Source: Archangium violaceum (GTDB taxonomy: Bacteria; Myxococcota; Myxococcia; Myxococcales; Myxococcaceae). From it: a stretch of DNA of 64,000 nucleotides. Both the position numbers and the translations under genes were made by a program. Under the pieces are notes generated by a model. It made no database searches. It was not told the origin of the DNA and saw only the letters and a program-made list of their open reading frames with translations. This document shows positions 16,976 through 25,762 of the stretch, in pieces. The stretch's first letter is position 1, and the number at the start of each line of letters is the position of its first letter. The stretch covers positions 12,134,001 through 12,198,000 of the forward strand of contig NZ_CP069396.1 of assembly GCF_016887565.1 (NCBI RefSeq). Reading direction: 5' to 3'.

Positions 16976-19900
16976 TCAGGCTGCGTCCACGCCCTTCCGG
17001 GCCTTCGAGGGGCTTGCGCTCTCGGGTCTCCAGGGCCACGCCAGCGGGGCCATTCGCGCGTAGAGCAGGAACAGGGCTTCTCCGTCGGCGTGCGCTCGGC
17101 AGACCCGGCTGGCCTCGCTCAGCAACAGGCCCGGTGACAGCACCCGGCCGGACTTGCGCAACGCGAGCCTCAGTTCCTCTGGCACCGCATCGAGGATGCC
17201 CTCCTTGTTGAGCCGCTCGTCGTTGGCCTCCGCGCACAGCTCCAGGTGGCGCACCAGCTCGGACTTCAGCCGCGCGTCGTGCCCGAAGACGTAGGAGCAC
17301 ATCTGGAACAGCTCCGAGCCCGCCTCCGTCATCAGGTCCGACTGCTCGCGCGCGAAGCCCGGCTCGCCCGCGGCCCGCCACAGGCAGTCCCACCGCGGCT
17401 CCGCGGCGTGGCGCGCGTACAGCGCCCGGGCCGTGAGGTAGCTCTGCATCGAGTCGTGGAAGAAGCGCACGTGCGTGGGCACCGGACCGGGCCTCGCGTC
17501 CGCCGGCACCAGCAGGCCCGCGTCCAGCAGCACGCGCAGCTTCGGCTCGTCCGGGCTGTCCCGGTAGACGATGAGCCGGCTCCGGTGCTCCCAGTAGCTG
17601 CCCAGGCACAGCGCCTCCGCGAAGGCCAGCAGCTCCGAGGTGGCCGCGTCCTCCGGGTCCTTCTTCAGCAGCCCCGCGAAGACGGCGCGGTAGAGGTTGA
17701 TGACGCTGTCCACGTCGCCGCCGCCGAAGCGCAGCGCCAGCCTCACGAGGATGGGCACGTACGTCCCGTCCGCCGCGCGTCCCCGGCAGATGCGCTCGAG
17801 GGACCCGGAGAGCGGCACCGGCTTCCCATCCGCGCCCGGGTACGCGGCCTGGAAGCGCACCAGCCCCGCCCCATCCAACCGCTTCGGCTCCACCCCCATC
17901 CACCGCAGCGAGTGCGCCATCGCCGTCCGGTACGCCTCGTTGGGCCGCGCCGACAGCAGCACCGGCGCGTGCAGCCCCATCTCGCGCTCCAGGTAGCGGC
18001 GCAGCGCCTCCGGCTCCAGCTTCGACTCGGTGAGGCCATCCAGCACGAGGAAGAAGTCCCCCGACTCCAGCAGCGCGTCCCGCAGCGCCTCCGGCAGCCC
18101 CAGGTCCCCCAGCGCGTCCTTCGCGGCCGTCTCGAGGTCCTCCGCCGCCGGGTCGATGAAGACGGGCAGCGGCGAGGAGGGCCGCTTCTCGAAGCGCTCC
18201 AGCGACAGCCGGACGAGCTGCCGCAACAGGGCGCTCTTCCCCCGGCCTCCCGCGCACTGGATGAGCAGGTGCGCGCGCTCGCGCGTGAGCAGCGTGGCCA
18301 GCTCCTCGGCCGTGCGCTCCGAGGCCGAGGGCGGCATCCCGGGTCCGGCGTGCTCGGTGACGTGCGAGGACAGCTCCACGTACACCTCGCCATTGGCGTG
18401 GGCCGAGGCCACCTCCACCCGGCGGCGCACCTGCCGGACATAGGAGGCGAAGAAGCGGCGCCGGAAGACGGGCCAGCGCAACAACGGCGCGGCGGCCCAG
18501 GAGAACGGGTGCGTGAAGACGAGCCGGCGGAACACGGCCGGCGACAGCAGCCCCAGGCCCGCGCACAGCACCAGCTCGGCGCACACCACGGCCAGCACGG
18601 TGGGCACGTGGATGCGCAGTCCGCCCAGCACCCCGAGCAGCTCGCCACCGCCCGCCCCCACCACGGAGGCGATGTAGCCGAACAGCGGCAGCCACCGGCG
18701 GGACGCGGCCGAGGGGCGCAGCAACAGCATGGGCAGCAGGAGCAACAGCGTCACCGCGAGGCACGCCAGCGCGGTGCGCACCCAGACGCGGTCGAGCAGT
18801 GGCACGCCGAAGGGCACGTGCCGGAAGGTGGTGGTGAGCCGGGTGCCGTTCTCCACCTCGTGCGCCACCACGACCCGGTAGAGGTGCTCCGCGTTCCCCG
18901 GAGGCTCCGTCCATTGGAAGAGCACGCCAGACGGTCCCCCGAGGCGCCGGACTCCCTGCCCCGCCAGCTCGCCGTCCCCCTCCTCCGCGCGCAACTCGAG
19001 CCGCAGCGAGCGCCCGACCTCCGTGGCGTGCGCGAGCCCGGGCCAGTCGAGCTCCAGCGACTCCAGCGGCATGCCCGCTTCGAGCTGACCCTCCACCCGC
19101 ACCCTTCCACTCGCGTCGCGCTCCAGGCGAACGCCCCCCGCGAATCCCACGACCGTGCGCCCCACATCCGAGGCCGGCCCGTGGATGTAGCCGCGCGGGA
19201 CGCCGGCGATCCACACCCGGCCAGTGCCTGGAATGGGGAGCACGTCGCTCATTCCCACGCCCTCGAGCACCTGCGTGGCTCCGAGCCCCTCCGCACCGAG
19301 CGAGAGCCTGTGGAGCCGGGTCCCATCGTCCGAGAGCAGCCAGCCGCCTCGCGCGTCCCAGGCCCTCGGCGACGGGGAGCGCAGCCCCGTGTCCAGCGAG
19401 GCGCTCACGAGGATGTCCCTGCCCTTCACGAGCAGCAGGCGGACGACGCCATCGGGCGTCACCACCCAGGCGCGCTCCGCCGAAATGGGAACGAGCCGGG
19501 CCCTGACGAGCCACTCCGCGTCCGCGCCGCGCGCCACCTCGTCGCCGTTGCTCGCCAGGACATAGACGCGCTTCTCATCGACGGCCCACACGGACCCGTC
19601 CGGCGACTTGTCCAGGGACCTCACCACGCCCTCCACTCCCACCACCCCCGTGCCCACGCCCTTCCCGTCGGACCCCATGAGCTTCAGTGACCGGCCCGCG
19701 GCTTCCGTGACACCGGGGTTCGCGTCCACCACCATGAAGAGGTCGCCACCGCCCAGGCCGAGGAACTGCCGTATCTCCCTGCTCATCGGAGCCGACGTGG
19801 TCTTCGCCCCATCCCGGCCCACGAAGAGGAAATCCATACCGCCGGCATCCTCCGGCGCGGCGGTCCTCTCCCGAACGAAGCCCGCGCCTCCAGGGTCGGA

Positions 19901-20698
19901 GAGCACCGAGCTGGCCGCCCCGTACGAGAGCACCCAGGCACGTTGGGGCTGCGCGGTGGGCACCAGGGCCGAGACATCACGCATCCGCAGCGGACGCGGG
20001 TTGAGCTGGGGACGCGCCCGCAGGTCCACCTGGTAAAGGCTGTGGTCCAGCACGAGCCAGCCCTGCACACCCTCCCCGACGGGCGACACCTCCTGCACGG
20101 TGGTGCCCGACAGGGACAGGTCCACCTTGTCCACCACGGTGCCCGCGGTGTCGATGACCCAGAGCTGCTTCTTGAGCCCGAACACGACCCAGAGCCGCTC
20201 GTGGCCCGCGGACGGCTTCCACTCCAACTCCTGGGCGAGCGCCAGGAGTTGCTGGACCGAGCCCTGGTGGTCCACCAGGAGCACCGCACTGCCCCGACCC
20301 ACGGGCAATGGCAGCCGCACGTGGACCCAGGCCCGCTCGGGGTCGGCCGTGGGAATCACCTCCACCACCTCCCAGTCCTTGCCCTTGAAGCGTGCATCCT
20401 TGTCGCTGAAGAGCTCGGGGAAGAGCGGGTCGCCGGACTCGTTCACGAGCCAGAGCCCGGCCTGGTCCGGCGTCCATCCCCAGGCGTGGGAGCCATGCCC
20501 GCACGGCACCATCTGACTGCCTCGCGGGATGGGCTTCAGCCAATACCCCTCGACCTCGGCGTCGATGGGAGGTGGCGGCTCCTCGCTCCGGGCACGGGCG
20601 GCCACGCTCGCGAGCAGCAGGAGCACGGCGCTCGCGAGGAGCGGTCCCTTCGGAAACAGGCTCCGCCGAAAGGACCAGGCAAGGGGTGGAGTCGTCAT
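16976..20698 (-). CDS. Membrane-anchored STAND/NACHT ATPase with N-terminal propeller-like region
   Basis: A 1240-residue protein; ATG at 20698 gives a signal or anchor helix at once (residues about 12-35). Residues about 40-560 contain repeated short beta motifs (WVxDGxxRL, GSVWAVDEKRVYVL, GRVWIAGVPRGYIHG) typical of a propeller sensor, then a Y_Y_Y-like beta domain (about 560-635). Three membrane helices follow (about 641-661, 668-690, 697-717). The cytoplasmic part carries a P-loop CAGGRGKSALLRQL (about 812-825) and Walker B FFLVLDGLTE (about 883-892), then ARPN as sensor segment, typical of NACHT-type STAND ATPases, and a helical C-terminal region. It resembles a signal-transducing NTPase that senses something outside the cytoplasm. 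NACHT proteins in bacteria are often antiphage, but most are cytoplasmic with C-terminal sensors, so this inverted arrangement is odd. Confidence 0.75.
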   Translation of the reverse strand: MTTPPLAWSFRRSLFPKGPLLASAVLLLLASVAARARSEEPPPPIDAEVEGYWLKPIPRGSQMVPCGHGSHAWGWTPDQAGLWLVNESGDPLFPELFSDKDARFKGKDWEVVEVIPTADPERAWVHVRLPLPVGRGSAVLLVDHQGSVQQLLALAQELEWKPSAGHERLWVVFGLKKQLWVIDTAGTVVDKVDLSLSGTTVQEVSPVGEGVQGWLVLDHSLYQVDLRARPQLNPRPLRMRDVSALVPTAQPQRAWVLSYGAASSVLSDPGGAGFVRERTAAPEDAGGMDFLFVGRDGAKTTSAPMSREIRQFLGLGGGDLFMVVDANPGVTEAAGRSLKLMGSDGKGVGTGVVGVEGVVRSLDKSPDGSVWAVDEKRVYVLASNGDEVARGADAEWLVRARLVPISAERAWVVTPDGVVRLLLVKGRDILVSASLDTGLRSPSPRAWDARGGWLLSDDGTRLHRLSLGAEGLGATQVLEGVGMSDVLPIPGTGRVWIAGVPRGYIHGPASDVGRTVVGFAGGVRLERDASGRVRVEGQLEAGMPLESLELDWPGLAHATEVGRSLRLELRAEEGDGELAGQGVRRLGGPSGVLFQWTEPPGNAEHLYRVVVAHEVENGTRLTTTFRHVPFGVPLLDRVWVRTALACLAVTLLLLLPMLLLRPSAASRRWLPLFGYIASVVGAGGGELLGVLGGLRIHVPTVLAVVCAELVLCAGLGLLSPAVFRRLVFTHPFSWAAAPLLRWPVFRRRFFASYVRQVRRRVEVASAHANGEVYVELSSHVTEHAGPGMPPSASERTAEELATLLTRERAHLLIQCAGGRGKSALLRQLVRLSLERFEKRPSSPLPVFIDPAAEDLETAAKDALGDLGLPEALRDALLESGDFFLVLDGLTESKLEPEALRRYLEREMGLHAPVLLSARPNEAYRTAMAHSLRWMGVEPKRLDGAGLVRFQAAYPGADGKPVPLSGSLERICRGRAADGTYVPILVRLALRFGGGDVDSVINLYRAVFAGLLKKDPEDAATSELLAFAEALCLGSYWEHRSRLIVYRDSPDEPKLRVLLDAGLLVPADARPGPVPTHVRFFHDSMQSYLTARALYARHAAEPRWDCLWRAAGEPGFAREQSDLMTEAGSELFQMCSYVFGHDARLKSELVRHLELCAEANDERLNKEGILDAVPEELRLALRKSGRVLSPGLLLSEASRVCRAHADGEALFLLYARMAPLAWPWRPESASPSKARKGVDAA

Positions 20699-20932
20699 GC
20701 GGAGCCCGCATTCTGGCACAGGTCGCACCACCTCCGGGGCTCGCCCGCCCGCCGCAACGCCTGCCCGCCCCCTCATGTCTGGAAGACCCGGGAGCCAACA
20801 CTCCGAGGCCGTTGATGCACGCCACCCGACACGCCACGGCCCCACGGGACGAGGAAGCGACGGGAAGCGAACGATGCATCCGGGCACCAGCCGACCCATC
20901 TTCCCCTCTCGGTACGTCCAGGAGACCTGTGT

Positions 20933-22150
20933 ATGCGGCTAGTCGTATCCCTGCTGTGTCTCGGCCTGATGTCCGCGAGTGGCGTGGCGCGGGCGCAACA
21001 ACCGGCCTATCCGCCTCCGGCGCCCAGCACCCCGCCGAGGCCCGCCCCAGTGGCACAACCGCCTCCGGCGTCGCCGACGGCGCCCACGGCCCAACCGGCC
21101 ATGCCTCCGCCGCCTCCTCCGGCACAAACCACCACGCCGCCGCCTCCGGCGCCCGCGGCGCAGCCTCCCGCGCCTCCGCCGGCCAACGTCTCGGAGCCGG
21201 CGCCTCCACCGCCTCCGGCGCCCGCGGCGCAGCCTCCCGCGCCTCCGCCCGTGACGACCGAGTCCCAGGGCCCCGCGGAGACGCCGTCGGAACGAGCGAT
21301 GCGCTACAGCCGCTTCTCCTCGGGTTCGGGCGGCATGATGCTCGTCTTCACGGAGATCCTCAGCGGCCTGGTGACGGGAGGACTCATCGGCAACACGCTC
21401 GAGTCGAGGAACGGGACCTACGTGGGGGCGGTGCTCGGAGGCCTGTCGCTCGGCACCGCCGCGGCCCTGTACCAGTACTACGTCCCGGTGGAGCGTACGG
21501 AGTCACTGCTGGCGGTGAGTGGAGCGGCATTGGGCTTCCTGGCCGGTTTCGGCTACGGCACCGAGCACGGGCTGAGCGACCGGGACCGGGCGCTCACCAC
21601 GCTGCTCACGACGCAGATCGGCATCATCGGAGTGCTGGCGGCGACGGCCGGACCCGGAGACGTGAGCGAGGGGGACGCGGCCCTGGTGGGGATGACGGCC
21701 ATCTACGCCTTCGTGCTCACCGGGCTCATCCAGTCGACGGTGGCGCTCGGGCACGAGGGGGACGACGATCCGGACCTCTCGCCGACGCTGGTGGCACCGG
21801 CGCTCGGCATGGCGCTGGGAGGACTGCTGGCGGTGCCGTTCGAGATTTCACCGGAGCGGGCCTTCAAGCTCACGGCGCTGCCGCTGGGAGTGGGGGCGGT
21901 GCTGCTGTTGGCGGGCACGGCGCTGGCGGAGGGCCCAGCGGTTCCGCTGTCTGCGATGGGAGGAATCGCGGCGACCTTCGTCATCACGCTGCTGGCGACG
22001 CAGGAGCCGCCACCGGATGCGGCGCCCACGATGTATCAGCGGTCGCGCCAGTCGGATGCCGTCCAGGTGATGCCGGTGCCGATGGTGATGAGCGCGGGCC
22101 GGAAAGGCGAGTCATTGGGAGCGGGCCCTGGAGTGCTGCTGCGCTTCTAA
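20933..22150 (+). CDS. Pro-rich exported multi-pass membrane protein
   Basis: A 405-residue protein with a signal peptide (cleavage near ARA-QQ, residue 22). Residues 23-115 are about half proline, in PPPPA and PAPAAQPP blocks, and would form an extended spacer. From about residue 135 there are seven or eight hydrophobic, Gly/Ala-rich helices (for example LSGLVTGGLIGNTLE, VGAVLGGLSLGTAAAL, AVSGAALGFLAGFGYG). No catalytic motif. It runs divergently from the NACHT ATPase with a 234-base gap. Function unknown; the spacer could cross the periplasm or bind partner domains. Confidence 0.7.
   Translation: MRLVVSLLCLGLMSASGVARAQQPAYPPPAPSTPPRPAPVAQPPPASPTAPTAQPAMPPPPPPAQTTTPPPPAPAAQPPAPPPANVSEPAPPPPPAPAAQPPAPPPVTTESQGPAETPSERAMRYSRFSSGSGGMMLVFTEILSGLVTGGLIGNTLESRNGTYVGAVLGGLSLGTAAALYQYYVPVERTESLLAVSGAALGFLAGFGYGTEHGLSDRDRALTTLLTTQIGIIGVLAATAGPGDVSEGDAALVGMTAIYAFVLTGLIQSTVALGHEGDDDPDLSPTLVAPALGMALGGLLAVPFEISPERAFKLTALPLGVGAVLLLAGTALAEGPAVPLSAMGGIAATFVITLLATQEPPPDAAPTMYQRSRQSDAVQVMPVPMVMSAGRKGESLGAGPGVLLRF
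21140..21249 (+). repeat. Exact 41-bp direct repeat in the Pro-rich region
   Basis: Two identical 41-base copies (21140-21180 and 21209-21249) encode the PPPAPAAQPPAPPP block twice, 69 bases apart. This is an internal duplication of the spacer. Confidence 0.85.
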
Positions 22151-22166
22151 CCAGCAGCACCCCACT

Positions 22167-22225
22167 ACCAACACCAACACCAACAACAACCCCTCTCCCT
22201 CCGGGAGAGGGACGGGGTGAGGGAA
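22167..22225 (+). repeat. ACCAAC microsatellite and dispersed palindromic repeat, copy 7
   Basis: Three ACCAAC units (22167-22189) run directly into CCCCTCTCCCTCC-GGGAGAGGG followed by ACGGGGTGAGGGA (22190-22225), between two convergent genes. Confidence 0.8.
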
Positions 22226-22250
22226 CCCGGACCTCGGGTTCCCCCCCGGC

Positions 22251-22706
22251 TCAGCCCTCGACGTTGCGCAGGAAGTCGGCCACGTCGCCGAAGCGCTGGT
22301 CGAGGAAGCGGCGCACGCCGCCCGTCACCCCGCGGGCATCCATCGCGCGCTGCATGCTGCGCAACCAGGCGTCGCGCATGGCGACATCCACGGGGACATG
22401 ACCATGGCGCATGCGCAGGCGCGGGTGGCCATGCTTCTCGATGTACTGCTGGGGTCCGCCCAGCCAGCCGATGAGGAAGAGACCAAAGCGCTCGCGCATG
22501 CCACGCGAGACCTTGCCATCCTCCAGCTCATGCAGGCGGGCGAGCGCTGGCTCGTGAGCATCCATGGCGTCGTAGAAGGCCTCTGCCAGGGCGCGCACGC
22601 CCTCCTCGCCGCCGAGGCGGTGGAAGGGCATGTCCTCCATGGAGGGGACCCAGTCATCGTCGGTGCCAGGAATCTTCAGCCCGATGGGCTTCATCTCGGT
22701 GGACAT
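22251..22706 (-). CDS. Group II truncated haemoglobin
   Basis: A 151-residue protein; ATG at 22706 starts a compact globin frame. Matches to the trHbO (group II) globin family: FHRLGGEEGVRALAEAFYDAM at the N-terminus (B helix with Phe/Tyr), LIGWLGGPQQYIEKHGHPRLRMRH in the E-F region with the proximal His in the HGHP...RH segment, and a Trp in the C-terminal DAWLRSM helix. It would bind haem and reversibly bind oxygen or NO. Truncated haemoglobins of this group often support oxygen handling or NO detoxification. Monocistronic, 71 bases downstream of the exonuclease gene on the same strand. Confidence 0.9.
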   Translation of the reverse strand: MSTEMKPIGLKIPGTDDDWVPSMEDMPFHRLGGEEGVRALAEAFYDAMDAHEPALARLHELEDGKVSRGMRERFGLFLIGWLGGPQQYIEKHGHPRLRMRHGHVPVDVAMRDAWLRSMQRAMDARGVTGGVRRFLDQRFGDVADFLRNVEG

Positions 22707-22777
22707 GGCGTGTTCAACCCACTGGCCATGTGCGCCATTTCTGGGCGCCATGCAACCGCCGAGTGGGCCGGAAAAGC

Positions 22778-23665
22778 TCAGGCGGCATCCGGAGCCCAGC
22801 GCTTGGGGCGAGTCTTCAGGGTGGTGAGCCCCAGCGAGTCGCACAGGGCCAGGAAGCGCGCGCGGGGAACACCGGCCCAGGCCAGGTCCTCGAGGGACTC
22901 GGCCAGGGGCGCGTCCGTGACGAGGGTGGCGAGCTTGCGATACAGCAGCGCATCCTCGCGGTGCTCGCGCAGGGTGGCGGCGAGCTTCTCCGCGCCTCTG
23001 GGGCGCACGGTCCACGAGGCCGCGTCGGCGGGAATCGCATCCAGATGGCCGTACGCGCAGAGCAGAGCCGACGCACCCTTCTCTCCGAAGCCGGGCAGGC
23101 CAGGAATACCATCCGCGTCATCACCCACGAGCGCCAGCAGGTCCGGAACGCTCGCCGGGGGCACCCCCAACTTCGCCCGCACCGCGTCCTCGTCCAGTTC
23201 CTTCTGCTGCTTGCGGTCCACCTGGACCACCTTGCGACCCCGCACGCACTGCCCCAGGTCCTTGTCCGGGGTGAGCAACCGCACCTGCTCCACCCGACCG
23301 GCCCAGCGAGCGGAGGCGGTGGCCAGTGCATCATCCGCCTCGAAGTCCTTCATGGACCACACGGTGAGCCCGAGCGCCCGAGCGGCCTCCTCGGCGAGGT
23401 CGAACTGCGCGTGCAACTCGGGGGGAACGCCCTCGTCGGACTTGTAACCGGCGAAGAGGTCATTGCGGAACGAGCGAATGGGGTTGTCGAAGGCGAGGGC
23501 CACATGGGTCACCGCCTCCCCGGAGTCATGCAGCAACGCGAGCATCGAGGAGACGAGCCCCACGGTGGCCTTCACGTCCTGGCCATCGGGCGAGGAGTGC
23601 CCGGGCCGAGGCGAGAAGTGGGCACGGTAGAGCTCATAGGTACCGTCGACGAGGTGCAGGCGCAT
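22778..23665 (-). CDS. 5'-3' exonuclease (PolA N-terminal domain family)
   Basis: A 295-residue stand-alone flap-nuclease domain. Acidic metal-binding clusters appear in order: VDGTYELYRAHF (Asp7), AFDNPIRSFRNDLF, DFEADDALAT (with the DDxxA acids), LLTPDKDLGQCV and LVGDDADGIPGLPGFGEKGASALL, the helix-hairpin-helix of the family. It should remove RNA primers or cleave 5' flaps in repair and replication. Full-length DNA polymerase I is not encoded beside it, so this is the separate paralogue that many bacteria carry. It lies 27 bases downstream of the SitI stop, but there is no reason to link the two in function. Confidence 0.93.
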   Translation of the reverse strand: MRLHLVDGTYELYRAHFSPRPGHSSPDGQDVKATVGLVSSMLALLHDSGEAVTHVALAFDNPIRSFRNDLFAGYKSDEGVPPELHAQFDLAEEAARALGLTVWSMKDFEADDALATASARWAGRVEQVRLLTPDKDLGQCVRGRKVVQVDRKQQKELDEDAVRAKLGVPPASVPDLLALVGDDADGIPGLPGFGEKGASALLCAYGHLDAIPADAASWTVRPRGAEKLAATLREHREDALLYRKLATLVTDAPLAESLEDLAWAGVPRARFLALCDSLGLTTLKTRPKRWAPDAA

Positions 23666-23692
23666 GGATGGCTCTCTAATCCAATCCGGGCC

Positions 23693-24436
23693 TCAGCGCA
23701 GGGGCAGTTCGCGGATGGATACCTCTTCGAAGCCGAGTCGGCGGATGGCCTTCACGAGGTGCTCACTGGCCACGATGACGGTGGTGAAGTTGGCCAGCCG
23801 GAACAGGTCCAGGTGCTCGGGCAGCGAGGCCCTGTCGAGGAGGGGTTTCCCGGGCAGGCTGAAATCGTACCGACCACACTTCGCGCAGGGCTCGGCCTTG
23901 CCCGGAGGGATGCAATCCCGGTGCAGCAGACCATGCGGTTCGATCTGCAGTTCCAGCAGCTCTGGCGCCTGCTTCTGCCGGAAGCGCAGCTGCGTGCGGA
24001 AGGCGTTAAGACCGCGAATGCCCTCCGCTCGCAACTGCTCCAACGCCTCACGGCGGATGAGCAGATCATCGTGAATCATGAAGAGTTGCGCGAAGGTGCC
24101 TCGGGCGGAGCCCACGAGTGGGCCGAACTTCGACCCCGGCTCCAGTAGCGCCCCCACCGGTACCAGGGGCCGCACCAGCTCGCGAAGACGCTCGAACTCC
24201 GCGAAATCCTCCTCCAGATAAGCCTCTTCGAGCTTCTTCGCCTCTGGCAATCCCGACAGGTCCGCACCCGGGTAGGCGGGCCCTCCGCCCCAGATGGCCC
24301 GGCATGCAGGGCAATTCACGCCGGGCAGCTTCCACTTGTGGAAGGCGGTGTACACCCCCGTGTAGGGCCACGCATCCGGCTTCGAGGGGCCCTGGCCGCG
24401 AAATCTTTCCGGGAGTTCCAACCCGTAGAATTTCAT
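23693..24436 (-). CDS. sitI: SitI-family double-CXXCG immunity protein
   Basis: A 247-residue protein, 7 bases downstream of the toxin gene and clearly co-transcribed with it. It has two cysteine pairs, C42-P-A-C45 and C184-A-K-C187-G, the hallmark of the myxobacterial double-CXXCG paralogue family (SitI6-type immunity). The family neutralises SitA toxins in the cytoplasm of the producing cell and its siblings. The first pair lacks the usual Gly after the second Cys (CPACR), the second has it (CAKCG). No signal peptide. The family function is established for Myxococcus xanthus Sit loci; pairing with this toxin is inferred from adjacency. Confidence 0.85.
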   Translation of the reverse strand: MKFYGLELPERFRGQGPSKPDAWPYTGVYTAFHKWKLPGVNCPACRAIWGGGPAYPGADLSGLPEAKKLEEAYLEEDFAEFERLRELVRPLVPVGALLEPGSKFGPLVGSARGTFAQLFMIHDDLLIRREALEQLRAEGIRGLNAFRTQLRFRQKQAPELLELQIEPHGLLHRDCIPPGKAEPCAKCGRYDFSLPGKPLLDRASLPEHLDLFRLANFTTVIVASEHLVKAIRRLGFEEVSIRELPLR

Positions 24437-24443
24437 CCTTGCC

Positions 24444-25175
24444 TCAATACCGGATGGGGGGAGGGAGCCGGATAGGACTGTAGTACGGCTGGATGGCCCC
24501 ATAGATGCCGAAGCGCACGCACAATTCCCAGGCGAACTTCCAGATTTCCTCCCTCGTCGCTTTCTGATGCGTCTGGATGTACTGCCGCCATGCGGCGTTC
24601 CATTCGCCGCCGTTCGCACCCCGGTGGATGCGCTTGTGCAACAGCTCCTCGATGAGGAGCGTGTACTGGTGGATGTCGATGCCCTTGAACTTGAACCAGT
24701 CGATGAACTCGCGCGGAAAGATGTGGTGCTTCTCGTGAGGCCGGCGCATCCGTAGCTCGATCTCTTCGAGGAGCTGCTTCTGACTGGGCAGCAGGCCGCG
24801 CAGGTGGTGGTTTCGCCAGGGGATGACGAAGACGGGCTCGCGATCCTCTGGCAGTCTCAGCGGCCAACCCCGGTACCGCATGGGCGTGACAGGAGAGGGC
24901 AGCGTGATGGCCACCGGCGAACCTCCGCGCGCCAGCACCACGCTTCCGGGCTGCCCATCCGCCTCGTGTGCCTCCTCGCTCGTGGCCACCACCACGTCCT
25001 CGCAGAAGAAGAAGCCGCACACCTCCTCGTCGCACGCGAGGACGAGGCACGAGTCCTCCTCCTGGCAGGTCGTATCGAGCGGAACCTCCTCCTCGCGAGA
25101 GGAAGGGCCCGAGGCCGCGCACCCCGCCAGCAACACCCCCAGCAGCAGTCCCCAGAGTCTCATCTTGTCGTGCAT
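24444..25175 (-). CDS. sitA: SitA-family polymorphic toxin lipoprotein with an HNH/GHH-like toxin domain
   Basis: A 243-residue lipoprotein toxin. The signal peptide ends in LLAGC (Cys19; a second ATG at 25163 is an alternative start). A short Cys-rich segment (residues 37-58, with CLVLACDEEVCGFFFC) and a linker follow. The C-terminal domain (about 145-243) begins HEKHHIFPREF, with further histidines at 169 (DIHQYT), 180 and 184 (LLHKRIH), a pattern of the GHH/HNH-type nuclease superfamily. This matches the SitA6-type family of Myxococcus swarm-inhibition toxins, which reach neighbouring kin cells by TraA/B-dependent outer-membrane exchange. The immunity gene follows 7 bases downstream. Lipid anchoring is needed for transfer. 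The nuclease assignment rests on motif resemblance only. Confidence 0.85.
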   Translation of the reverse strand: MHDKMRLWGLLLGVLLAGCAASGPSSREEEVPLDTTCQEEDSCLVLACDEEVCGFFFCEDVVVATSEEAHEADGQPGSVVLARGGSPVAITLPSPVTPMRYRGWPLRLPEDREPVFVIPWRNHHLRGLLPSQKQLLEEIELRMRRPHEKHHIFPREFIDWFKFKGIDIHQYTLLIEELLHKRIHRGANGGEWNAAWRQYIQTHQKATREEIWKFAWELCVRFGIYGAIQPYYSPIRLPPPIRY

Positions 25176-25187
25176 CGACTCGCCACC

Positions 25188-25655
25188 TCAGCGCCGGCGG
25201 TAACGAACCACGGTCACGTCGATGTCGGCGTCACTCGCCTCCAGCGCGGACACCATCACCTCCAGGGCGCGCGCCTCGTCGAAGCCGCCACTGCCCGAGC
25301 CGATGACCGGAAACGCCACGGAGCGGAAACCGTGCTCCCTCGCCCGCGCGAGCGCGTTGGCCACCGAGTCCCGGATGGCCCGCTCCGACGAGCGCCAGAG
25401 CATGTCGATGCCGGTGACATGGATGATGCCCCGGTAGGGCAGGCGGCCCGCGGAGGTGACCACCGCCGAACCGAGCGGCATCGGCCCCACGCGCGCCAGC
25501 TCGCGGAAGGGCCCCACCCCACCCCGCTTCTTGATGGCCCCCGACACTCCCTGCGGCAGCAGCAACCACCAGGGGATGATGTTCCGGTTCCAGGCGTTGA
25601 CGATGGCGTCGACCCGCTGCTCCAGCAGGTCTCCCTCGACGATGCGCGGCGTCAT
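25188..25655 (-). CDS. Macro-domain protein
   Basis: A 155-residue single-domain protein. ATG at 25655 is preferred (TTGGAG upstream); an in-frame GTG at 25673 is possible. The macro-domain motifs are present: GDLLEQRVDAIVNAWN (ADP-ribose-binding loop; Asn residues as in ALC1/Af1521 types), GGVGPFRELA, HVTGIDMLW and FPVIGSGSGGFDEARA. It should bind ADP-ribose or O-acetyl-ADP-ribose and may remove ADP-ribose from proteins or nucleic acids. It lies 13 bases upstream of sitA on the same strand and is probably in the same transcript. Sit loci usually have an accessory gene sitB upstream of sitA; whether this gene plays an analogous part is unknown. Confidence 0.85.
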   Translation of the reverse strand: MTPRIVEGDLLEQRVDAIVNAWNRNIIPWWLLLPQGVSGAIKKRGGVGPFRELARVGPMPLGSAVVTSAGRLPYRGIIHVTGIDMLWRSSERAIRDSVANALARAREHGFRSVAFPVIGSGSGGFDEARALEVMVSALEASDADIDVTVVRYRRR

Positions 25656-25762
25656 GTTGGCTCCAACCTCCACCAGTCAACGCGAGCCCCCGCCGCCTGT
25701 CGAGCCTCCCCTCACGGCGCACACACGCACGTCCCGGTCCGCGCTACCCTCTGGATGCGCTC

